Shown: piece by piece, positions 6,185 through 11,810 of the stretch
Position numbering within the stretch: position 1 is the stretch's first letter
How the letters are laid out: every line of letters begins with the position of its first letter
Assembly (NCBI GenBank): GCA_018623875.1
Contig: JAAZUZ010000040.1
Location: 1 to 11,810, forward strand
Reading direction: 5' to 3'
From: Synechococcus sp. HW_metabat.21
GTDB lineage: Bacteria; Cyanobacteriota; Cyanobacteriia; PCC-6307; Cyanobiaceae
Length of the DNA: 11,810 bases
The notes under the pieces: generated by a model
Told to the model about the DNA's origin: nothing
The model's input: the letters and a program-made list of their open reading frames with translations, nothing else
Databases searched by the model: none
Program-made: the position numbers and the translations under genes

Positions 6185-6210
6185 TGGTGTCACCTCAAGC
6201 GATGACACCA
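6185..6210 (-). promoter_or_regulatory. Hairpin that sequesters the DUF1232 ribosome binding site
   Basis: On the minus strand TGGTGTCATC pairs with GGTGACACCA around the loop GCTTGA. The stem has ten pairs, including eight perfect outer pairs and one inner U-G wobble. The Shine-Dalgarno sequence GAGGTGA (6190-6196) spans the loop and the 3' arm, and the ATG follows 4 nt after the hairpin. In the folded form the ribosome binding site is largely masked. A palindromic protein-binding site is the alternative. Confidence 0.6.
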
Positions 6211-6224
6211 TTCTGAAGGCCGAC

Positions 6225-7160
6225 TTACTGGACGACAGAACTGACGTCGACCAGGCCGCTCTGAATCCCCACCTTGCGCAGCTTGCGCAGGGCCCGTTGG
6301 ACGACCTGACGGCAGTACTCCCGGCTGCAGCCGAGCAGGCGCGCCACCTCGGCCAAGGTCCGCCATTCATGGCTGCCATCCAAGCCGAAGCGCAGCATCA
6401 CCACGGTGCGCTCTTTGGGGGTGAGGTTGGACTGATCCAGGAGCTTCCAAACGGCAGCATTACGCTCCGCCAATTCGCAGCGCTCCATCGGCGGAAGGTC
6501 CTCGCTGGGGAGCACATCCACCAACTCCGTCGGATCGGATTTGGATTTAACGATGCCCTGCAGGCTGACTGTGACGCTGCGCAGCTCACAACCCAGCAAA
6601 TCCTCAATTTCATCGAGCGGCAAGTCCATCGCCGTCGCCAATTGTTGGGATGTCGGCGCCATGCCATTGCGCTGCATTAAGCGCGCCTTCGCCGCCCGCA
6701 AGCGTGTCAATTTTTCATTGACATTGACAGGAATCCGAATCGTGCGACTTTGGGTCGAAAGCGCACGATTCAGGCCCTGACGAATCCACCAGTAGGCATA
6801 AGTACTGAAACGGTGGCCGCGGGTGGGATCGTATTTCTCCACCGCCCGAGTCAGACCAAGAGTGCCCTCCTGAATGAGGTCCAACAGATCAAGACCCTTG
6901 CCCTGGTAACGCTTAGCCAAGTTGACCACCAGGCGCAGGTTGGCGGTGATCATCTGATCTTTGGCCCGCTCGCCGACACGCATCGTGCGCTTTTCGATGT
7001 CGTTGTAGCTGCAGGCCTCACCGACACCACCAGCCATAGCGCAGCGCTCATGCAATTGCACCATCGCTTGTACCTTGCGGCCAAGCATCAGCTCCTGCTC
7101 TGGTGTCAACAATTGGTGACGACCAATTTCACCCAAGAAAGCACTCAGCGAGCTGGCCAT
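6225..7160 (-). CDS. Group 2 sigma-70 factor (RpoD subfamily)
   Basis: A 311-aa sigma factor in standard order, with no long region 1.1. Region 1.2 is about 3-33 (FLGEIGRHQLLTPEQEL). Region 2 is about 67-137, with NLRLVVNLAKRYQ, DLIQEGTLGL and the -10 recognition helix TYAYWWIRQ. Region 3 is about 140-215. Region 4 is about 245-302 (LTPKERTVVMLRFGL and the helix-turn-helix LAEVARLLGCSREYCRQVVQRALRKLR). It would direct RNA polymerase to vegetative-like promoters under stress or nutrient change, as cyanobacterial group 2 sigmas do. C40 and C50 flank a region 1.2-2.1 linker, and a cysteine lies in the -35 recognition helix. I chose ATG 7158-7160 because the protein then begins at the usual region 1.2; an in-frame TTG at 7203-7205 would add 15 basic residues. 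Neither has a good Shine-Dalgarno sequence. It is the first gene of the minus-strand cluster. Confidence 0.92.
   Translation of the reverse strand: MASSLSAFLGEIGRHQLLTPEQELMLGRKVQAMVQLHERCAMAGGVGEACSYNDIEKRTMRVGERAKDQMITANLRLVVNLAKRYQGKGLDLLDLIQEGTLGLTRAVEKYDPTRGHRFSTYAYWWIRQGLNRALSTQSRTIRIPVNVNEKLTRLRAAKARLMQRNGMAPTSQQLATAMDLPLDEIEDLLGCELRSVTVSLQGIVKSKSDPTELVDVLPSEDLPPMERCELAERNAAVWKLLDQSNLTPKERTVVMLRFGLDGSHEWRTLAEVARLLGCSREYCRQVVQRALRKLRKVGIQSGLVDVSSVVQ
7111..7128. other. Perfect inverted repeat early in the sigma factor gene
   Basis: AATTGGT-GACG-ACCAATT is a perfect 7-bp inverted repeat with a 4-nt loop, 32 nt inside the sigma coding region (codons for EIGRHQ). It could be an mRNA hairpin near the start or an operator. 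The protein sequence here is conserved, so the repeat may be incidental. Confidence 0.3.
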
Positions 7161-7205
7161 GATTGCGCGATCTGCTGATTTGAACCTAAGAGCTTTTTTG
7201 CTCAA

Positions 7206-7352
7206 TAAAAAAAGGCACTAAAAAGCTTCCAAGTTTCAAAGTTGTTCCCTAATTCATATTTGCTTCGCAACTGCAGATTGGCTTCCAAAGCCTGAACAAA
7301 ACCAGGGCAGCCCTCTAGTCGCTACGGTCTTGAACCCTTCCAGCCCAAGGCC
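7206..7352. promoter_or_regulatory. Divergent, AT-rich control region between the sigma factor and DUF2214 genes
   Basis: This 147-bp gap is by far the most AT-rich part of the window, with A tracts at 7206-7213 and 7220-7224 and a GAGC-TTTTTT-GCTC palindrome just inside the sigma side (7190-7203). It should contain promoters for both divergent units. Candidate hexamers such as TTGAAA (minus strand, around 7235) lack a partner at proper spacing, so I do not place exact promoters. A small GGCTT-CCA-AAGCC repeat lies at about 7279-7291. No RNA gene or small reading frame was seen. Confidence 0.45.
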
Positions 7353-7850
7353 ATGCCCGCCCCGGCTCTGATCGCCGACATCGCACCGACCGTCCTCACC
7401 CGAGCCGGCGTGGCCTACGTCCACTACCTGAGCTTCATGCTCTGCTTCGGCGCCCTGGTGCTGGAACGCCGCCTGATTCAGCCCAACCCAAACCGCAAGG
7501 ACGCCACCTTGATGGTGATCACGGACGTCGTCTACGGGATGGCCGCCCTGGCCCTGCTCGTGAGCGGCATCCTGCGGGTGATGTACTTCGGTCAGGGCTC
7601 TGAGTTCTATACGGAGAACCCCCTGTTCTGGTGGAAGGTCGGCCTTTACCTCTCTGTGGGTGGCCTCTCCCTCTACCCAACGATCACCTACATCACCTGG
7701 GCCATCCCCCTGCGTAAAGGTGAGCTGCCCCAGGTGAGCGAAGCCCTGGCGAAGCGCTTGGCCTGGATCCTGAATATCGAACTGGTGGGCTTTGCCCTGA
7801 TTCCGTTCCTCGCCACCTTGATGGCCCGGGGCGTCGGCCTACCCGGTTAA
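7353..7850 (+). CDS. DUF2214 family four-helix integral membrane protein
   Basis: The 165-aa protein has four predicted membrane helices (about 15-37, 57-80, 92-115 and 134-158) and the DUF2214 signature: YVHYLSFMLCFGALVLERRLI, then DVVYGMAALALLVSGILRVMYFGQGSEFYTENPLFWWKVGLYL, then SLYPTITYITW. The family is conserved in cyanobacteria and proteobacteria and lacks a known biochemical role. Some members resemble CopD-like helices, with conserved His and Tyr near the membrane face (H24, Y25). ATG at 7353 is preceded by a weak AAGG. The next gene starts only 8 nt after the TAA, so this is probably the first gene of the peptidase-RND operon. Whether it takes part in efflux or cell-envelope function is unknown. 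Confidence 0.85.
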   Translation: MPAPALIADIAPTVLTRAGVAYVHYLSFMLCFGALVLERRLIQPNPNRKDATLMVITDVVYGMAALALLVSGILRVMYFGQGSEFYTENPLFWWKVGLYLSVGGLSLYPTITYITWAIPLRKGELPQVSEALAKRLAWILNIELVGFALIPFLATLMARGVGLPG

Positions 7851-7858
7851 TCCCAGCG

Positions 7859-8509
7859 ATGGAGCTGCCGCCTCCAGATCCCTGTCCCGTCGCCTCCGAG
7901 GTGCGGCCCTGGCCTGGTCAAGGGCCGCTCTTGATCGAAGCGGCCGGGGCCAGCCGCGTTGGCTACAGCGACAGGCTGAAGACGACCCCGGCGGGCTGGC
8001 CGCGACGCCGGCACTGGTGCGTCTGGGTCCAGCCCGTGGAAGCCGAAGGTCCCGGGGCGATCTGGGAGCAGCGCTGGCATCGAGCCGTCGGCACCGCCCT
8101 GCGCACCTGGCAAGAACTGCTGCCGATTGAGCGCGTCTCCGATCCGCTGCGGGCCCAGGTTCGAGTGGAACGCCGCCGGCCGCCCCTGCGCAACAACCGC
8201 GCCAGCAACGGACGGGCCCTGCTGCAACTGCAGGATGTGCGCCGGCAGCAGCGCTGGCAACGGGAGCCGCTGGTGACCCTGCTGATCAGCCCTGGCCAAG
8301 CCCAAACGGCGATCCAGGCCACGACCCTCCATGAACTGGGCCACGCCTTTGGGCTCTGGGGCCATAGCGACCAAGCGGGCGATGCCCTGGCCGTCAAAGC
8401 CGGACCGATCCCCGTGCTCGAGCTCAGCCCCCGCGATCGCGCGACCTTGATGTGGTTGCAAGAACAGCCAGGGCTGACCCAGGCTGAGCTGCCCTCCAGT
8501 CAGCCATGA
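7859..8509 (+). CDS. HELGH-type zinc metallopeptidase (metzincin-like)
   Basis: The 216-aa protein has the zinc site H158-E-L-G-H162-A-F-G165-L-W-G-H169-S. H158 and H162 are ligands, E159 is the catalytic base, and H169 is the probable third ligand. The conserved glycine and following Ser-Asp fit a metzincin-like fold, but the third His is one residue later than in the classical HExxHxxGxxH. As I recall the family, cyanobacterial 'predicted Zn-dependent proteases' share this 'GLWGHS' spacing, the N-terminal WCVWVQP strand and the C-terminal 'SPRDRATLMWL' segment. No signal peptide or membrane helix is visible, so it seems cytoplasmic or exported by an unseen route. It starts 8 nt after the DUF2214 stop and overlaps the RND gene by 4 nt (ATGA). 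Substrate unknown. Confidence 0.82.
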   Translation: MELPPPDPCPVASEVRPWPGQGPLLIEAAGASRVGYSDRLKTTPAGWPRRRHWCVWVQPVEAEGPGAIWEQRWHRAVGTALRTWQELLPIERVSDPLRAQVRVERRRPPLRNNRASNGRALLQLQDVRRQQRWQREPLVTLLISPGQAQTAIQATTLHELGHAFGLWGHSDQAGDALAVKAGPIPVLELSPRDRATLMWLQEQPGLTQAELPSSQP

Positions 8510-11500
8510 CTCCGCCGAGGCGGACCCTCTCAGATCTGTTCTTGAGACGGCCCGTATTCAGCTTGGTGCTGAGCCTGCTCCTGCTGTTGATGGGAGCCCT
8601 CAGCCTGAGCGGCCTGCAGGTGGAGAACTTGCCCGGCATTGCTCCGGGGCGGGTCAGCGTGCGGAGCTCCTATCCCGGGGGGAGCCCTGAGGTGGTCGAG
8701 CAGGGGGTTACGGCCCTGATCGAACAGCAACTGAATGGACTTGAGCGATTAGGGAGCATCCGCTCGAGCAGCAGCGGAAGCGGCAGCAGCATTCAGCTGA
8801 ACTTCCGCGGCGGCTCCCCGGAACTCAACCAGGTCAACACCCAAAACGAGATCGCCCAGGTCCTGCGGCGGCTCCCGGCCCAGGTCGCCCGCCTCGGCGT
8901 CCAAGTCCGGCGCAGCTCCGATGACCTCTTAATGATCCTGAGCTTCAGCGCGGATCCGAAGCGCTACACGCCGCAGTTCCTCAACGGCTGGGTCAGCCAG
9001 GTCGTGCAGCAGCGACTGCAGCGGGTCGAAGGGGTCGGTGATGTCCGTCTGTTCGGCGGCAGCCCCCTGGCCTTCCGGATCTGGCTGAACCCCGCGGCAC
9101 TGCTGGAACGTCAACTCACGATTAACGAGGTGGAACGGGCCCTGGAGGCCCAAAACGTCTTGGCCGCCCTCGGACAAACCGGTGAAGCGCCGATGCTCCC
9201 CGGGCAGGCCACCACCCTGCCGCTGGAGATGGAAGGTCGGCTGCGCAGCCCCGAGGAACTCGAACAGCTGGTGGTGGGTGAGGGGCCCGAAGGTGGTGTC
9301 GTGCTGCTTAGCGACATCGGCCGTGTCGTCCTCGGCAGTGAGAGCTACGACGCCGTCGCCACCAACCTCCAAGGCAGCAGCACGATCGCGATTGGCGTCT
9401 ACCAACGGGATGGCACCAACGCCCTCGCGGTCAGTGAATCGGTGGAGCAGGCCCTCAGAGAACTGCAGCCAGACATTCCCCCGGGCATTGATCTACAGCT
9501 GATCGTCAACGAAGCAGAGACGATTCGCACCAGCATTGGCGAGACGGCCGGCAGTCTTCGCGATGCGGTTTTGCTGGTCTTCTTGGCCCTGCTGCTCGGG
9601 CTCGGCAACAGCCGCCTCGCCCTGATCAGTGCCCTGGCCGTCCCGGTCTCACTGCTCGGCTCGATCAGCCTGATCAAGCTGGCGGGGGGCTCGATCAACA
9701 CCCTCAGCCTGTTTGGAATGGTGCTGGCCTCGGGCCTCGTGGTCGACGACGCCATCGTCGTCAGCGAGGACATCGGCCGACGCTTGGAAGCCGGCGCCTC
9801 CCCCCTCGAGGCGGCTCGCGCATCGATGGCCGAACTTGGAGGCGCGGTGGTCGCCACCTCCCTGGTGCTGGTGGTGGTCTTCCTCCCCGTCATCGGCCTG
9901 GAGGGCAGCGTGGGCCGGCTCTATGCCCCCATCGCGATCAGCATCAGTGCGGCGATCGCGGTCTCAACCTTCAACGCCATCAGCTTCACCCCGGTGGCGG
10001 CCAGTCGCTTGCTCCACGCCGAACAGCGCGAGCCCGCCTGGCTGCTGCGCTGGATCGATCCACCCCGGCGTTGGCTGGAGTCCCTGGAGGCCCCCTATGG
10101 CCGCTGGCTCGAGGGCTCGTTGCGGCTACGCCGCCGCGTCATGGCCAGCGTCGTGCTGGGTCTGCTGCTCACCGCCCTGGGCCTGAGCTGGAGACCGACG
10201 GCCTTCATCCCCCAAGAAGACAACGGCCAGTTGCGGGGTGTCGTGGTCCTACCGGAGGGGCTTTCGCTACAGCGCACCGAGGCCGTGATGCAGCAGGTGC
10301 AAGAACTGGCGGCGGCGGACCCAGCCATTCGAACCGGCAACTTCTATGCCGGACGGTCGTTCGGGGACAGCACCCCCAACAAGGGGCTGCTCTTCCTGCG
10401 TCTCCAACCGATCGGTCAACGGGGACCGGGCCGCCCCAGCACCAAGGCGGTGGCCCAACGCCTGAACCGTGCTCTGCGCAAGACGATTTCTGGGGCAACG
10501 GTGATCGTCAGCCAACCGCCCAGCGTGCGGGGGTTCAGCAGCGAGGGGGGCCTCCAGCTCGAGCTGCTCGACACCAGCAATGGCCAGTTGTCCCTGCAGC
10601 AATTTGCCGGCGAAGCGCAGCGGCTGATCCAGGCCGCCAATGCCACAGGACAGTTCGAGCGGGTCTCCACCCGCTTCAGCGCCGATTCACCGCTCTTACG
10701 CCTGGAGCCCGATCGGCTGCAAATGGCGTCCCTTGGGGTCGAGCTGAGCCAGCTGATCAGCACCGTGCAGGCCAGCTTGGGCAGCAGCTACGTCAACGAC
10801 AGCTTTGAGGGGGACCAGGTCCGCCGGGTGATTGTTCAACTCGATGGGGGCGGACGGCGCAACATCGATGACGTACTGGCCCTGCAGGTGCGCTCGAAGA
10901 CGGGAGCCCTGATCCCCGTCGGTCAGCTGGTGCAGGTGGAGGCCTCCAGTGGAGCCAGCACGATCAACCACAGCCGCCTGGTGCGCTCCATCAGCATCCG
11001 CGCCCTGCCGGCCTCTGGGGTGAGCACCGGACAAGCGATGGCCGAACTGGAGCGGCTGCAACAGCAACTCGGCGGACGCAGCACTGACCTGGCCTGGAGG
11101 GGGCTGGCCGAAGAGGAGCGGCGCTCCGGCGGCAGCACCGTCCGGGTCTTTGCCCTGGCGGTCTTGGTGATGGGGCTCGTGCTGGCCGGCCTCTACGAGA
11201 ACCTTCTTGACCCGTTCATCATCTTGATCACCGTCCCCCTGGCCCTGCTGGGGGCCCTCGGGGGCCTGGTGCTGCGGGGTCTACCGCTGGATGTCTATGG
11301 CCAGATGGGACTGCTGGTCCTGGTGGCCCTGGCCGCCAAGAACGGCATCTTGATCGTGGAATTTGCCAACCAGCGCCTACGGGAGGGACTGAGCTTGGAC
11401 GCGGCGATCCGCGAGTCGGCCCGCTCCCGGTTGCGGCCGATCCTGCTGACGGCGATCTCTTCCCTGGCGGGTTTCCTACCCCTGCTGCTCGCCAGTGGCA

Positions 11501-11649
11501 GCAGCGCCAGCAGCCGAATCAGCATCGGCACCGTGGTGTTCTTCGGCCTGCTGGTGGCCACCGTCTTAAGCCTGTTTGTCGTGCCCAGTAGCTACAGGTT
11601 GATCAAGGGCTGGGAGCTCCAACTCAAAGCCCGGAGGACCCATGCCTAA
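8506..11649 (+). CDS. RND efflux transporter permease subunit (AcrB/HAE1-like)
   Basis: At 1047 aa this matches the usual length of a proton-driven RND pump. It has an N-terminal cytoplasmic segment and TM1 (about 16-34, after LRRPVFS), the first periplasmic porter/docking half (about 38-345), TM2-TM6 (about 350-500), TM7 (about 546-563), the second periplasmic half (about 565-875) and TM8-TM12 (about 880-1035). The proton-relay aspartates are D414-D415 in LVVDDAIVVSED and the partner lysine is K945 in ALAAKNGILIVEFANQ, matching D407/D408 and K940 of AcrB. The likely role is drug, lipid or metabolite export across the envelope as a trimer with an adaptor and outer-membrane channel. Substrate cannot be predicted. 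The ATG overlaps the peptidase stop by 4 nt, indicating coupling; the adaptor gene overlaps its 3' end by 8 nt. The sequence appears intact. Confidence 0.96.
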   Translation: MTPPRRTLSDLFLRRPVFSLVLSLLLLLMGALSLSGLQVENLPGIAPGRVSVRSSYPGGSPEVVEQGVTALIEQQLNGLERLGSIRSSSSGSGSSIQLNFRGGSPELNQVNTQNEIAQVLRRLPAQVARLGVQVRRSSDDLLMILSFSADPKRYTPQFLNGWVSQVVQQRLQRVEGVGDVRLFGGSPLAFRIWLNPAALLERQLTINEVERALEAQNVLAALGQTGEAPMLPGQATTLPLEMEGRLRSPEELEQLVVGEGPEGGVVLLSDIGRVVLGSESYDAVATNLQGSSTIAIGVYQRDGTNALAVSESVEQALRELQPDIPPGIDLQLIVNEAETIRTSIGETAGSLRDAVLLVFLALLLGLGNSRLALISALAVPVSLLGSISLIKLAGGSINTLSLFGMVLASGLVVDDAIVVSEDIGRRLEAGASPLEAARASMAELGGAVVATSLVLVVVFLPVIGLEGSVGRLYAPIAISISAAIAVSTFNAISFTPVAASRLLHAEQREPAWLLRWIDPPRRWLESLEAPYGRWLEGSLRLRRRVMASVVLGLLLTALGLSWRPTAFIPQEDNGQLRGVVVLPEGLSLQRTEAVMQQVQELAAADPAIRTGNFYAGRSFGDSTPNKGLLFLRLQPIGQRGPGRPSTKAVAQRLNRALRKTISGATVIVSQPPSVRGFSSEGGLQLELLDTSNGQLSLQQFAGEAQRLIQAANATGQFERVSTRFSADSPLLRLEPDRLQMASLGVELSQLISTVQASLGSSYVNDSFEGDQVRRVIVQLDGGGRRNIDDVLALQVRSKTGALIPVGQLVQVEASSGASTINHSRLVRSISIRALPASGVSTGQAMAELERLQQQLGGRSTDLAWRGLAEEERRSGGSTVRVFALAVLVMGLVLAGLYENLLDPFIILITVPLALLGALGGLVLRGLPLDVYGQMGLLVLVALAAKNGILIVEFANQRLREGLSLDAAIRESARSRLRPILLTAISSLAGFLPLLLASGSSASSRISIGTVVFFGLLVATVLSLFVVPSSYRLIKGWELQLKARRTHA
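11633..11638 (+). promoter_or_regulatory. Shine-Dalgarno sequence of the adaptor gene
   Basis: GGAGGA lies 3 nt before the adaptor ATG at 11642, inside the last codons of the permease gene. It is one of the few strong Shine-Dalgarno matches in the window and fixes the adaptor start despite the 8-bp gene overlap. Confidence 0.7.
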
Positions 11650-11810
11650 ACCGCTCTGGCCAGTGCTGGCCGCCGTTGGACTTCTGACGCTCTCTGGCTG
11701 CGGCTCCCCCTCAGGACGACCGCCGCAGAAGGTCAAGGCCGCTCCCCTGGCGCCGGAGGTGTTCGTGCAAAGCATCGATACCGTCAGCACCCTCGAGGCC
11801 ACCGATGAAA
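11642..11810 (+). CDS. RND efflux periplasmic adaptor (membrane fusion protein), lipoprotein, 5' part only
   Basis: The 56 complete codons in the window begin MPKPLWPVLAAVGLLTLSGCGS, a lipoprotein signal with lipobox L-S-G-C (Cys at 20). After a Pro/Lys-rich linker comes EVFVQSIDTVSTLEATDE, which resembles the first beta strand of HlyD/AcrA-type adaptors (typically 'V.v.tV..g....tl.atG'). It would be lipid-anchored and link the upstream permease to an outer-membrane channel. The gene overlaps the permease by 8 nt and has a strong Shine-Dalgarno sequence, so the two are co-translated. The permease-then-adaptor order is the reverse of the common adaptor-first arrangement. The rest is beyond the right edge, so the identity depends mainly on the lipobox, the first strand and the context. 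Confidence 0.82.
   Translation, partial: MPKPLWPVLAAVGLLTLSGCGSPSGRPPQKVKAAPLAPEVFVQSIDTVSTLEATDE

Noticed and set aside
6021..6680. Open frame of 219 codons on the plus strand opposite DUF1232 and sigma genes
   Set aside because: It spans two well-supported minus-strand genes and their gap and has no family features.
7101..7108. Second copy of TGGTGTCA, the arm of the hairpin at 6185, inside the sigma gene
   Set aside because: A single 8-mer match in coding DNA without its partner arm at like spacing; chance is sufficient.
8433..9959. Two GCGATCGC octamers (8433-8440 and 9952-9959), the HIP1 element of many cyanobacteria
   Set aside because: Two copies in this GC-rich window are barely above chance, so they do not support a HIP1-rich genome.
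10071..10808. Open frame of 245 codons in another plus frame inside the RND gene
   Set aside because: Gly/Arg/Ala/Pro-rich shadow typical of GC-rich DNA; the RND frame is intact across it.

Overview
The window looks like chromosomal DNA of a GC-rich unicellular picocyanobacterium (marine or brackish Synechococcus, or Cyanobium). The evidence is the gene content: a cyAbrB-type regulator, a cyanobacterial group 2 sigma-70 factor, a Nif11/cupin fusion, a DUF2214 membrane protein and a cyanobacterial HELGH-type peptidase. GC content is roughly 60-65 %. There are no tRNAs, rRNAs, insertion sequences, phage genes or CRISPR arrays. Coding density is very high and many neighbouring genes overlap or nearly touch. 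The assignment rests on family recognition only; no search was run.

Region 1 (1-3645). The 3' end of an SbcD/YhaO-like metallophosphoesterase is followed after 3 nt by a 902-aa SbcC/Rad50/YhaN-type coiled-coil ATPase, a likely DNA end-processing pair. A cyAbrB regulator faces them on the minus strand. Its stop codon lies 3 nt beyond the ATPase stop. A good intrinsic terminator for cyabrB is embedded in the 3' end of the ATPase gene.

Region 2 (3646-4772). Diverging from cyabrB is a two-gene plus-strand unit: a GNAT acetyltransferase and a Nif11-domain/cupin fusion overlapping it by 1 nt (TGATG). The tail of the fusion gene overlaps the tail of the convergent psiE-like gene by 65 bp.

Region 3 (4708-7205, minus strand). 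Five genes read in one direction: group 2 sigma factor, DUF1232/YkvA protein, a 109-aa protein with no recognised family, a small exported protein, and a PsiE-family membrane protein. Junctions are tight (TGATG and TTGA overlaps). The two true gaps contain perfect inverted repeats. One of them folds the Shine-Dalgarno sequence of the DUF1232 gene into a stem. I read this as one possible operon in which a sigma factor is co-transcribed with envelope proteins and downstream expression is tuned by RNA structure; this is inference.

Region 4 (7353-11810, plus strand). A DUF2214 four-helix membrane protein, a HELGH zinc peptidase, a full-length RND efflux permease and the start of its lipoprotein periplasmic adaptor form an apparent operon. 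Gaps are 8 nt, -4 nt and -8 nt. The adaptor runs off the right edge.

The points most worth a second look are the sequestered ribosome binding site before the DUF1232 gene, the paired hairpins before the exported protein, the Nif11-cupin fusion whose cupin lacks the usual HxH, and the peptidase coupled to the RND pump.
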